From Stereum hirsutum FP-91666 SS1 (lineage: Eukaryota; Basidiomycota; Agaricomycetes; Russulales; Stereaceae), in assembly GCF_000264905.1 (NCBI RefSeq), contig NW_006763142.1, positions 1,149,047 through 1,213,046 of the forward strand: a stretch of DNA of 64,000 nucleotides, written 5' to 3'. Under the pieces are notes generated by a model. The model made no database searches, was not told the origin of the DNA, and saw only the letters and a list, made by a program, of their open reading frames with translations. Made by a program: the position numbers and the translations under genes. Below, piece by piece: positions 53,801 through 64,000 of this stretch (position 1 is the stretch's first letter; the number at the start of each line of letters is the position of its first letter).

Positions 53801-55508
53801 CTCGTCCTCTCTAGAAAGGTTGTTGGTGTTGGAGGACGGCGCCCAGCTACCAAGACGAGCCATCGAGCGCATCGAGCGCATCGCCCGGACAGCGATCGAG
53901 CCGGTGCTGGGGTTCGTCGGAGGCGCAAGAAGTGTGGCAGCCGGGGACGACACGCGACGAGCAGAAGTCGGAGAAGGCGCTAGATGAATAGGAGATGGCA
54001 CCGGTGCGGGACCAGTAGACGACGGCGCAAGCAGGGCGGGAGACTGAGGCCTGGCGAAATGCTCCTCAACTGGGCTCGCCGCGTCTGCGTCGAGGTCCGT
54101 GCGGTGAGACACAGGAACAAGAAGGGTCTGAGAGGCCGAGCGGAGCCCTTGAAGAACTGTATGGGGACGCTGGCTCTCGGGTTTGTCTTCGGCGTTGACG
54201 TTTGTAGGAGCGGAAGTCTCTGTGGGAGAATTGAGGAGGATACCTGAGTCAAGGGAATTAAACCGGGCACGAGAAGATTTGAAGAGATCTGGGGCTATGA
54301 GGGTGGTATCCGAATATGGGGTCGTAAGTTGTACTTGAGTGTGGAGAGAGAGAGAGAGAGAGATTATGCTGAGAAAGAAAACGAAACGTACTCTTGGACC
54401 GCTTCTTCGTCTCCTTGTCTTTCTCCTTCTCCTTGTTCTCTTTCGCGTCCTTTCTTCCCCTCCCAATACTCCACCATTTCGAGTCCTTCTCGTCTAACTT
54501 CGGCTTCAACAACCGCGCTGACCCTTTGCTCTCCTTCTCCCGCTCCCTCTGCTGCGCATTCGTCACTTCTCCTAACATTCCTGTCTCGCTCGTAGTCCTT
54601 CCTCCACTTCCTGCACCGCTCGCACCAGGGTTCGCGTTCGTGCTCGAGTTCCCACTTCCCCACCTGATACCATCCAACCCAATCCTACTCTTCTTCTTCT
54701 TCATGACGACGACCTCTTCCACCGCCTCATTCTCCTGATCCACATAGATCTCGAATCCTCCCTTTCCACTCTTCCCTCTCCCTCTTCCGATCGTCGAAGT
54801 CCCAGCGCCTATCCTGCGCGTCACATCCGACAGATCCTTATTCCCACTCCCACCCGGCCCAATGGAAAGCTTAGATCTGCCCCTCGTCGTTCCGAGACCA
54901 CCGTTCTCCTTGGCCTCCTTATTCTCCTTCGACCCACGCATACTCCCCGCGACGAGCAAACTCAACTTAGACTTCTTCTTCGGCACGACTCTCCTCCGCT
55001 CTCCGTCCTGGCCCTTCGGAGCGAGAGTATCGACGACATGGTTCGGTGGCGAAGGGGGCGAAACGGCAACATATGACGACATCCCCGTGGCCATCGACAT
55101 ATCGGCGAGTGCGACGGAGTCCCGATTAGGCATGGGGACGATCGTGGGAACGGGGAGGGGAAGACGAAGAGAGGTGTTCGAGTCGGAGAAAGGAGAGGCG
55201 GCGCCGATGGCGAAGGGTGTGCCGGAGACGAGGCGGATGGTTGGGACTTGACCGCCCTGTTCGCGGTAGGATTGGGAGTTGGACTGGGATTGCGATTCTA
55301 TGGAGGAATGGGACTGGTCTCGAGATGCATCTGGTGATTCATCGCGGGTGTGTTGTGGTTGGGGCTGGAAGCGGTCGCGGTGGAAGTCGTGGTGCGGGTC
55401 TTGGATGGCTACTGGGTCGATGTAGGGATATGATACATGGGCGCGAGACATTGATGACGTGTACGACGGGCGCGATCTTGTTGTCGACGATATTGATACT
55501 GGGTTCAT
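47802..55508 (-). CDS. giant Ser-rich intrinsically disordered protein (2440 aa), unknown function
   Basis: Seven exons: 55508-54392, 54333-52627, 52555-49437, 49374-49077, 49013-48463, 48392-47931 and 47867-47802 (edges accurate to a base or two). They total 7323 nt in one frame. The protein is Ser, Pro, Asp and Arg-rich throughout, with no globular domain I recognise. Features: basic blocks near residues 180-350 (KKKSKLSLLVAGSMRGSKEN), a charged coiled-coil-like run (EQKKQERVEAEKAAELEKGK), and a short helical segment VLELLDQATSDLASLIGRLD. A duplicated motif follows: DIGQSPMGLLPSPDIV and again DIGQSPSGLLPSPDII. Later come EMTLQERTTNPNFTNATLAD and the end SDSLRLNRPRPRGRPYS. The many SP/TP sites suggest regulation by proline-directed kinases. 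A cytoskeletal, cell-cycle or polarity role is possible, but nothing in the sequence proves it. Short conserved patches argue that it is real and not chance coding. Confidence 0.85.
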
Positions 55509-57287
55509 GTTGGTAAAAGAAAATGGAGATGATGGTGAGATACTGGAATGTACGAGGATGGCAGATGATGATAAATCGTAACTGATGAGACGTTATTTAA
55601 TAAAACAAACACGGTGTTGAAATAGGAAATCACAAAAAAGGGAAGAAAAGAGGAAGAGAAAAATAGCGAGGCGTTAAATGCGAATCGTGGAACGTAAACG
55701 TTAAAGAAAAGGGGGCAGAAAGTGACCAATAATACGAGTCAAAACAGAGTCAGAACCAAAGCTAGCAAAAGTGAGACGGAAGTTGGAAGATGAGAAGATG
55801 TATAGGAATCTTGATGATGAGGCCTGCGATGGGTAGGACCAGTCGTAAGGCAAGGTTGCGTTCGTTCGTGAAAGCGTGAGTCGGGTCGGTCTTGAGGTCT
55901 TGATGGAATCGCACGTTATGCGAGGCGGACTTGATATTCTTGACGGGTCGTTATTGGCTTGATCCTTGCGGTTCGTGACGTCTATAAGCAAAGCACTGCG
56001 CCGACTGCCGGTTGAAACAGCGACTAAAACAAATCGAAACCTAAGAACAAGTAGGTTTCGATCTAGTAAAAGAAGCTAGGAGCCGGGTAAGAAAGAAAAG
56101 AGCAGGCAGCGCGAAAAAGAAAGATAGAAGGGACGAACGAAAAGGGTACACAGCCTGTGGCGAAACCGAACATGAACGAGGCGAACACGCGGCGTTTGTT
56201 ATCGTGGGTCCATCATCCCAAAACGCGCAGGGAGGCATTCGCGCATCTGATCACCTGACCGCGAATTGGGACTGTGGCCCAAGGTATGTACTATGGTGGG
56301 AAGTCGAGCTTCTGCATGCAAGCTGATGCTTTGAGAGAGTTTGGAATGTATACTATCGTATGGTCACTGAAGGCAGGTAGTATAACATAGTGTTCCGATG
56401 ACACAAATATACAAGCTTTCTTCTAGCAATCCAGACGCCACAATAGGCTGAAAGTCTGGTAAGCTGGATAAGTGATCTGGGTGACTGGGCTAAGTCGGTT
56501 GATATGCTGTGTCCACACTAAAGGAGAGGGCTTTCGCGGGATTACAATGGTGGAAGAATGCGCAAGAAGCGACGGTTGCTATACTCGCTAAGTTATAAGC
56601 GCCGCTGGACAAAAATATAAAGAAATCAGTCAATATTCAAAAGACAGAGACGATGAAAACATACCTTTACCGGTCAGATCAGCACTCTATCATCATACCT
56701 AGTTACGGAAGGGAAGAACTCATGGGAGACGGTTGTGACCAGCATGTACTGGTAATGCCCCTATCGAGGCATTGGTACTAGGCCTATGGCTGGGTCGTTC
56801 ACAATGTTCACCATGACCATCATTGAAACGAACACCTATGACAGGAAAAATAATGCAGGCTCTTGTCGAGTGAAATGTTGCTTGCGGGCAGAAGGTGATG
56901 GAAGAGCAGAGAAAAAGACATCAGACGCATATATTGCGCAGATTGCGCAGAGTCCACGCATCCGGCTCTTTCCGAGAGAGAGTCAAAGCACGCCGCCACA
57001 CGCCACACGGAACGGAATCGAATGTCGGGTTCAGGAAGAGGAGACAGCGACAAACTGAGATGTAAGAGAACTTGAAGAAGAGACCGCGCCCATATAGAGT
57101 AGGTCCACCCAGTCAACATTGTCTCGATATAGGGCTCATATGGGTGGATAATTAATCACAGTGAACTCTTAGGCCATATTTGTCCAACAATTCATCCCGT
57201 CGTCTGAATATGCGTCAAATCCTGGAATGCGCTCCCGAGTCCCTTACAGTCCACTCTACTACTGGTATATACACTACAGTACACCGT
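55509..57287. other. 1.8-kb intergenic region
   Basis: Long purine-rich leader of the giant gene at the left (GA-rich on the plus strand, 55590-56110) and the 3' side of the PEBP gene at the right. No gene recognised. A small imperfect palindrome around GGTAATGCCCCTATCGAGGC lies at about 56750-56776. Confidence 0.4.
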
Positions 57288-58135
57288 TCACACATCCGAT
57301 TTGACCAAGAAGAAATTCACACCGACAAGTTCCAACCCATACCTCCCCGCAAACTCCATCGCATTCCAATGTCTCCTCTGTTCCTTTTCCGATCCGTACT
57401 CCGGCGCATCGGGCGGGATGGAGAACGGAGGGTCGGAGAAGGGTTCTTGAAAGAGGAGGAATGCTAGTGTGTCCGAGAATCGTCGATTTCAGTATCGAAA
57501 GTTGATGTCCACGCTGAGCAAGTCGAGTCACGTACTATATCTGTGAGTCCCAGAGTTCGGGGGCGGACCAGGCGAACGATAAGGCGTCGTCGCAGCCTTG
57601 GTCTTCATAGCCGGCAAATTCGCAGATCCTACGACTTTATCCGTCGGGATCCTCAGACCCGTCACCTACAATATTGGATAACATCATTCCCGCAGCGACC
57701 AGAAATTCGCAACGCACATAAATTCGTCACTGGTCAGCACTGAGTAATTCGTACCGTTCAAAGAGAGCGACTCACCACCCAATGTCTAAACGGCCCAAAC
57801 TTTGGATCATCCCTGGACGGCGCATCCGGATCCGTCATGACAAGCGTATACGACACGTCTTCCTTCGTACTATACCCTCTCGTCCCCTCCCTGCCCTCCT
57901 TCCCGTCGCCGTCCGCCACCGCCTCCGGCACACTCATCGGCACGACTACAACACTAGGCTCTTCCTTCGTCTGCTCTACCGTCAACTTATTGCCTAACAG
58001 GACTTCAACATCTGGCGGGTACTGAATCGTAAAGAGTATGGTGGGCTGGAAGGAGGAAGGGATGATGGTGGGGATTAAGGATTCCCGTTCGAGGACTGAT
58101 TTGAGGGATGTCAGAGGGTCGACGCTTGTGGACAT
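57288..58135 (-). CDS. phosphatidylethanolamine-binding protein (PEBP) family
   Basis: Small cytosolic protein binding phosphorylated ligands; yeast relatives inhibit carboxypeptidase Y and influence Ras or TOR signalling. Three exons. ATG 58135 starts STSVDPLTSLKSVLERESLI, then PSSFQPTILFTIQYPP and VEVLLGNKLTVEQTKEEPSV. The family box SYTLVMTDPDAPSRDDPKFG carries the DPDxP motif, followed by PFRHWVVTGLRIP with the ligand-site His after the first intron (donor at 57775). The last exon gives FLLFQEPFSDPPFSIPPDAP, then RRHWNAMEFAGRYGLELVGV and NFFLVKSDV before the stop at 57288. An insertion of about 15 residues (ADGDGKEGREGTRGYSTKED) precedes the core. The ligand and partner are not predictable. 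Confidence 0.92.
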
Positions 58136-59010
58136 TGTTGTAGTTATTGTTTTCAGATTTGAGCGAGATTAGGATGTGAGTGTGAGAGACGTGAAAGAGG
58201 CTACGCATGACGCACGTATGCCATGGTTACATGTCGGATGATGTTGTGGGGGGCTCAAACGCCACAGGGGCTTCCCAAGATTTTGGATAGTGTCGGCCCG
58301 CGGCCGGGATCGACGCGTGTACAAAGAAATATTCGACCTACAGCCATCTATGAGGGTTTGGGCTGCCATCCCCTTATGGGCTAAACCTCAATAACTCTCG
58401 TTCCCTTGCATGTATCCCCTCGGAGTTTGATGTAGTATGTTGGTATACATATCGGACATCTCCCAGAATATTATGGGCTACGAGATACAGAATCCAATGT
58501 GAGGGGAGCATGATGAATGGGGACAGGTCAGGTATTCACAAAAGTATTACCTAGCTCACAAACTGTCAAGGCAGTCAAAAAATTTGAATATATTTGTGAA
58601 GCATCTGCACATATATTGGACTTGATTTGCGCCATGACTTGGGAGTGACAGATGTTGCAACATGCTGCTCTTCTTATGTCGGTGCTGGAAGACAATTACC
58701 GGCTATTTTCATCGCGGCCACATTTGGAAGTCACACGTCACATTCCGAGATAGCCGGCCTCTTTTGGCGCAGGCGGCCTCCCGGACCACTGATTGCCGAC
58801 GCGCGATCGTCACACGGGCTGATAACAGATTTTCGAACTGATTCTATTTGTTCGCATTCCACAGTTGCCCGATAGTGGATATTTTTGCAGAGGCATATTC
58901 TATGGTATGGAAACTATGATATGCATGAGAAGGTCTGTGTAATCGGGAAGGGAAACCACTTCTCCAAGAGCGATTGAGTTTGGCCCAGCCCAAACCCTCA
59001 TAAATGGCTG
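58136..59010. other. intergenic region upstream of PEBP
   Basis: About 875 bp, with the PEBP promoter at the left. No gene or RNA recognised. It ends at the left terminus of the next element. Confidence 0.4.
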
Positions 59011-59723
59011 TACTATGGATGGCCCAGTAGTTTGACAAGACCCAGTAGTTTGACAACCTCCGTAATCTTTTTCTCCCTCTCCACTATGTTCACGCCCCGC
59101 TCCCAAAAAATATACATATGTTCTTTCATGTACCAAGATTGATACTGTAAAGTTTTATATCCGTACGATGAATGCTTGTTGGTACAGAAAATCAAAGATG
59201 GTCAAAACTGCCACTTCGACAAGCGTGACTTCCTCTAGAAGTGGTACACAGCTAGATCCCAGCATCCATAAAATCTGATTATATTCGTGAGATATCATAG
59301 TACATATTGTAGTACATCTGGGTACTTGGTATAAGCCCAATCTATGTGGTGGTGCATAAACGCGAGAGAGGGGGGAAAGTGTTGCAGACGCGGCAGAGGT
59401 AGAATTCAATCTCCGCATGTGGCTTTCGGCCAAGGGGTGTTGATGGAGCTTGAAGATGCCGGGTGACGGAATGCGACAATGAGTGACAATCAGCGAGTTT
59501 GAGTGGGGTCTTGGCATGTCTTGGCATCGAACTCGTTCGACAAAGTCCTCTCCCCGGCATCTCTCTGGCAAAGTACTCGCTCTCTCAAAAAAATTACAGA
59601 CCACACAGACACGCTCAGAAGACCTAAAAGTATATATTTGCAGGTTTTTGTGGTCCCAGGTGGCGGGATAAGCAATAGGTCGACAACTCAAGATTTTGTC
59701 GAACTACTGGGCCATCCATAGTA
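59011..59723. mobile_element. non-autonomous TIR element, TA-flanked
   Basis: The left end 59011-59038 reads TACTATGGATGGCCCAGTAG onward. The right end 59696-59723 is its reverse complement, with 27 of 28 positions matching. Taking TA as the duplicated target gives 26-bp terminal repeats that begin CTATGG. Just inside the left end, CCCAGTAGTTTGACAA is repeated directly (59023-59038 and 59041-59056), perhaps a transposase-binding subterminal repeat. The interior of about 650 bp has no coherent coding frame. A TA target points to the Tc1/mariner (IS630) superfamily, and a DDE transposase-like gene lies 260 bp to the right. Confidence 0.78.
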
Positions 59724-59980
59724 AGACTGATGAACTCAGGAACCAGCACGTCTTATGTAAAATTCTCTTCCCTCAACAGGAAGGATTCTGGAAGGTACTT
59801 TCGTGATGGTCACACTGTGTCACTGTGACAAGCGCGTCCAACACGACAGAACGCGACAGACGCGGTTGTTCAGTCTCGACAATCTACTATTACTCTATTG
59901 TGCGACGCTATGCCTCCAAAAAAATCTGTACTTGATTCAATGCCACTACTTGTACCCACAACACCACCACAAAGCACACA
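59724..59980. other. short region upstream of transposase-like gene
   Basis: About 260 bp with the presumed promoter of the transposase-like gene. No terminal repeat of that gene was recognised here. Confidence 0.35.
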
Positions 59981-62531
59981 ATGTCATTGCGGAACCCTTC
60001 CTTCACCAGCAAGGCCAATAAATTCTCAGACGAAACAGCCAAACCCAAAGCATTCCTCCGAAAACAATCCTCCGGAAGGGATAGCCTCAGTGTTTTGCAG
60101 TCCCAAGACACCAACCCGTACTACACAGACAATCCATATCCTTCAACACCCCTGACACCATCACGCACTCGGGTGAATCACAATGTAACGGTCGAGGATG
60201 TCGACAACTCGGACGACGATTCCAACGTGTCACTGAGACCTTCCGGAGAACGGTTACCAGCTCCCGTATTCCTTGACGCTGATGAGGAGGGCTTACGCGA
60301 GCTGCGCGATCACCTATTTGACATGGAAGAAGGTGGAGTGTACGACGAGGGAGAGGATTCCGGGTCTGAGTTTGAGTTTGAGTCGGATGACGACAATGAA
60401 AAGGTTCGAGAGGTTCAGACTGAGGCTGACCTCGAGGCCTTAGTAGACCTTATGGAAAAAACTCACTGTGCAGCCTTGGAAGACGCGTGGAAGAGAGAGC
60501 ACGGCACGAAGAGGATGCGAGAGGGTGAGGGTGGCGCGGCATGGCGATGGAAAATGGCTCATAAGCCTAACAAAAAGCAAAAGAACTATTTCTCCATTCA
60601 AAAATTTTGGAACCAAAAAGGCTCACCTAGTAAGTCAACATCTCCGAACTCGACACTTCTCATCCACTCGATCTTTCCTAAGCCATCCTGTCACCTTCCT
60701 CTCCAGCCCCTGTCTCCAGTTCCAACCTGAGCACCCCAGTATCAACGCCATTCCCAGTACCTGAACCTCACTGCGAGGTCTCGAGACAATGTCCAATAAA
60801 CGCACCTCAAGAACAGATCTCAGAAACAGATAAGATACCTGTGGGCAATAAGGTCAGTCGTAGAGTCAATCCCTGATCATCCAGTCCAAGCTCACTTGAA
60901 CTCACCGGGCAAATCTTCAGGTTGTTCAGATGTTGCCCCTTCATACAAGCAGTCAAATCTGGTGCACTACGACACAGGAGAGCGACGAGCATACCAGGAC
61001 AAAGCCAGCAGCGATCTCGAATCATGGTGGGAGCGAGCAGGCAGGAGAAGCGTCCGTGAGAGCACACATCGTGTTGAACAGCGAACACGCCGAACGACTG
61101 GCTCCTGCGGCTACACAGCGGGCGTCTGCACCTCAGCAAAACGCGGCAAGAACAGTGGATATGGAGAGGTTGTTGAGGGAAGCTGCAGAGCAAGTGCGTC
61201 AAGGAAACGATGCCTTCGCAGCGAGAGTGGCAAGTTTGGACCAGGCGGCGAGTGGCGCATCGGTGAAATTGGTGGAGCTGAAAGCAGTGGCTTCGGTGGC
61301 GGTGAAGGGCTTGGAGTCCAACTTGGATGGGAGGAAGAAACGAGGAAGGCCGAAAAAGACCTCACCGATGTCAGCTATCGAGGCTCAGAACAGGGTTGAC
61401 TCGTTCTTGAAGGAGTTCCGTGCTGGTCGCATACCTGAAGACTTGAGCGAAAAGACCGCTACCGATCTCGCTCTCGAATCACTAACTTACAAACATTTAC
61501 CAGCACTCCGTCGAGCATTAGCTTCCCTTTCTATCAAAGCGAAGGACAAAAACATCGACCTCGTCTTCCGTGGACGTATCATCGAGACCGTTGAACTCTT
61601 GAATCTTTACTTGGACCCTCAGCTCTCGCTCTCATGGAGATCGGCTTCCCTTCTCATCGCACGCGCACACGGACGAGGAACAAGTCACGCACGAAACATT
61701 CGCCACTGGATCCACCAATACATCCTCTATGGTCGTCTTCCCATACACCGGTATGGCAGAGTTCGCTGGACGGTTCTCGATAACGAAGATATTTCCCAGT
61801 ATATTCAACTTCGCCTCTCGGAGAAGAAAAAGCCAGAGGACGGGTCTCCTGCATTCATCAGCGCGATGGATGTTGTCGAGATCATAGCAAGCGACGACAT
61901 GCAGAGCATGCTTCACGGGCTAGGAATTCACAAGCCAAGCATCACAGTGAATACGGCTTGCAAGTGGCTGGCGAAGATGGGATGGAGGTATGGCCGGAAG
62001 CGAAACGGGATGTACGTCGATGGTCATGAGCGGGAGGATGTGGTGAAGTACCGAAAGGAGTTTGTGCAGCGCTGGAAAGAGAAGTATGAGCCTCGAATGC
62101 ATGTGTGGGATGAAGACGGTAATGAGATAGCTCCTCGCGATCGTCTCGCCGATGGCTTTGTGCGATTGATTCTTGTCACGCACGATGAATCGATGTTCTA
62201 CGCACACGATGAGCGTAAACTGATGTGGTACCGTGTCGATCAGAAGGCCACTCCCGAGCGAAAAGGTCCCGGCACATCGCTGATGGTGTCGGATTTCCTG
62301 ACTTTGGAGTGGGGTCGTCTTCGGGAGGATGATAATGACTCTGAGTACGTACCTTCGATGATGTGCTTGCGACCGGTAGAAGCGCGGAAGCGAACCACCA
62401 ACCACTTACACGGGTGCGAGTTTGGTTCTATGTGGGCAGAATCCGACTCCGGAACGAGAACGGGAGCTCCGGACGAGCGCGACAATACGACTGAGACTTG
62501 CGGTACGAAATACGAGGGCGACTGTTACTGA
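59981..62531 (+). pseudogene. DDE transposase-like gene, 3' truncated
   Basis: Exons 59981-60629, 60707-60852 and 60921 to about 62344 join in frame (introns GTAAGT...CAG and GTCAGT...CAG). The N-terminus is acidic and disordered (DDEEGLRELRDHLFDMEE type) and includes KPNKKQKNYFSIQKFW, a basic aromatic patch. Then a helical part (MERLLREAAEQVRQGNDAFA) and an AT-hook-like RKKRGRPKK. The helix-turn-helix region has SLSWRSASLLIARAHGRGTS, HARNIRHWIHQYI and ITVNTACKWLAKMGWRYGRK. Then RNGMYVDGHEREDVVKYRKE and the first catalytic acid in VTHDESMFYAHDERKLMWYR (Asp codon 62184-62186), followed by KGPGTSLMVSDFLTLEWGRL. The family, abundant in Agaricomycetes, continues with two more catalytic acids, which are missing here. 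After a possible donor at 62345 the sequence is unrelated. The copy is therefore unlikely to be active. Confidence 0.75.
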
Positions 62532-63203
62532 CACTGACGGAACGGCGAGTGATCTCTTGAGCTCGTTGGAAGTTTCGGGGAGGCAAAAGGGGGGTTTTTG
62601 AGATATGTTGGGTGAACTAAAGGGGGTCCGAAACCTGTATTGCATGGTGGTGTAGAAGAGTACATATAGTCTGAAACATTGCAAATAAACGGAACGAAAT
62701 GCGTCCGGACGGATAGAAAAACAGTCCGTAAGTGAAATAAAAGATCATCCAAGACGCTAGAAGACCCTCCGGACCTACGCGCAAGCTGCCAAGGTTACGA
62801 CTGAACCAATCAAAGGGCTGAGACCTGCTACGCATGACCGGAAACCTCGTCAATGAGCGGCGAACACCAGGATCAACGGCCACACGCTATACCGACGATA
62901 TCCGCACCCAGCAGGAGCCGTCCGGAATCACAAAATACAGGGCCAAGGAGTCCGGGGCCCTATCATCTCCTCCCAACTGAAATCCTGACCTTCCATGGCC
63001 GGGTACGGTGCGTATCATCGAGAGTTGTGAACTGGTGCCAACACTGGAGGCAGGTCCCGGGGCTCCGGCCTCTATTTGTACATGTTGTCCCACGGTTGGA
63101 AAGGACGCGCGGCCTGTCTGGGTCCTGCCCTCTGCTTCCCACTACTTCTGCTATCACTCCCATTTGGCTCCGCTCTCTGCTCTGCTTCCGATAACCAAAA
63201 TCA

Positions 63204-63273
63204 CCAGAGGATGTACCTCCTTTATAAAGGTACCTGCTAGTAAGGATAGGATCCTTTACAAAGGTTCCTCTGG
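63204..63273. repeat. imperfect inverted repeat / hairpin
   Basis: Outer arms CCAGAGGA and TCCTCTGG pair. The inner arms CCTTTATAAAGG (itself a palindrome at 63219-63230) and CCTTTACAAAGG are near-identical and also pair. A short spacer with AGGATAGGATCCT lies between. Confidence 0.5.
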
Positions 63274-63299
63274 CCCAAGAATTATAAATGCCAGTACTG

Positions 63300-63640
63300 G
63301 GCTGGCTACTGGGGCGGCCGGGGGGTGATTCTGGGTGGCCGGGTGGCCCAGGGTGATGGGGTAGGGTGTACGGGGGTGGTCCTAGGGGTAGGGTAGGGGG
63401 TAGGGGATTGGGTAGGGGTGCTGGGGAATGGGTAGGGCGGGTAGGTAGGGCGTATATGGTGAAACAGGCTGGGTTATTTATGGATAAAATGGGGAATATG
63501 GGCAGGGATGATCGTAGGGTGAATAGGGATAGAACGGTGGCCGATAAAAATACGGAAAAATGGTAGAATAATAGTAGGGATGCTAGGGTGGGGATACTGG
63601 GTACCTGGGGGTAGATCGGTAGGGGAAACGGGGTGATCTG
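63300..63640. repeat. G-rich low-complexity tract
   Basis: The plus strand has dozens of GGG or longer runs separated by one to five bases, with recurring GGGTAGGG and GGGGTAGGGT words. The right half is more AT-rich. The pattern is irregular, not a simple tandem repeat, and is not the TTAGGG telomere unit. It could form G-quadruplexes on the plus strand. Confidence 0.6.
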
Positions 63641-64000
63641 GGGGTATTTCGGTAACTTTGTGAGTTTTGTGAATTAGGACGAACGGATCGCATTGCCGGG
63701 TGTCATTTCGATGGAATTGACGTATAAAACGTGAATTGTGGCCCGATTTCGGCAACATGAAGGAGGTCGATTTTGGGGGTTCTGACTATTTGACAAACAT
63801 TGATAAATGCATAAGATGGTTAAAATCGATTTTGGGAGGAATCGGTCCATTTGTTCCAAAGTTATAGCACAAACGGTCAGCAAGATATTACCCTATCACC
63901 GTAAAAGGGGGCGGGCAGGCCAGAACTGGGGATATAGCGGTTCAATTGTCTTGGTTTTTGCTGTCATGGGTAGCCCTATATCAATACTAGGCGATGGAAA

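Larger units (their letters stand above)
62532..64000. other. relic-rich end of window with G-rich tract
   Basis: No intact gene. A plus-strand frame at 62853-63194 has YHLLPTEILTFHG and NWCQHWRQVPGLRPLFVHV, faintly like F-box proteins, but shows no complete domain. A 70-bp imperfect hairpin lies at 63204-63273. Then comes a G-rich tract with many GGGTAGGG-type words (about 63300-63640). The last 300 bp (ATCGATTTTGGGAGGAATCG near 63824) look like repeat sequence that continues past the edge. Confidence 0.4.

Noticed and set aside
62853..63194. Possible F-box protein (LLPTEIL, WCQHWRQV)
   Set aside because: Only two short resemblances, no leucine-rich repeats and no start or splice context; kept as a possible relic only.

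Overview
The window looks like nuclear DNA of a mushroom-forming basidiomycete (Agaricomycetes). Genes are broken by many short introns (about 45-100 bp, GT-AG with GTAAGT/GTATGT/GTGAGT donors). Spacers are compact, both strands are used, and several families typical of these fungi occur: TPR-CHAT proteins, DUF6534 membrane proteins, LysM effectors and a DDE transposase-like family. I built the gene models by joining reading frames at splice signals. Two were confirmed by arithmetic: the giant 47802-55508 gene sums to 7323 nt and the 21519-22591 gene to 1017 nt, both divisible by three.

Layout. 1-1634: 3' part of a CHAT-domain (caspase-like) protein. 2654-6820: type I metacaspase with a long disordered prodomain. 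7409-9670 (-): checkpoint kinase Chk1. 10127-11838 (-): aldo-keto reductase of the pyridoxal-reductase type. 12861-15149 (-): 2-isopropylmalate synthase. 15.2-17.7 kb: no resolved gene, with membrane-like reading frames. 17770-19962: DHA1-type MFS transporter. 20638-21345: secreted double-LysM protein. 21519-22591 (-): phosphotransferase-fold protein that seems to lack catalytic residues. 23045-23681: small conserved unknown protein. 23878-24360 (-): end of an unknown gene. 24892-25725 (-): GNAT-like protein. 27474-29557: FLVCR-like MFS transporter. 31743-33899: DUF6534 seven-helix membrane protein. 35389-36580: Sec14. 37671-38852: small membrane protein. 39173-41747 (-): GH13 alpha-glucosidase. 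42405-44559 (-): amino acid permease. 47802-55508 (-): a 2440-residue Ser-rich disordered protein. 57288-58135 (-): PEBP. 59981-62531: 3'-truncated DDE transposase-like gene. 62.6-64 kb: relics and a G-rich tract.

Two short inverted-repeat elements without coding capacity are visible: 45945-46320 with 30-bp ends, and 59011-59723 with about 27-bp ends flanked by TA. Both start CTATGG. The second lies 260 bp from the transposase-like gene.

Most of the window is ordinary metabolism, transport and housekeeping. The most notable points are two clan CD (caspase-fold) peptidase-type genes side by side at the left end, the pair of CTATGG elements, the degenerate kinase-fold protein, and the giant disordered protein. 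I found no CRISPR array, rRNA or convincing tRNA.
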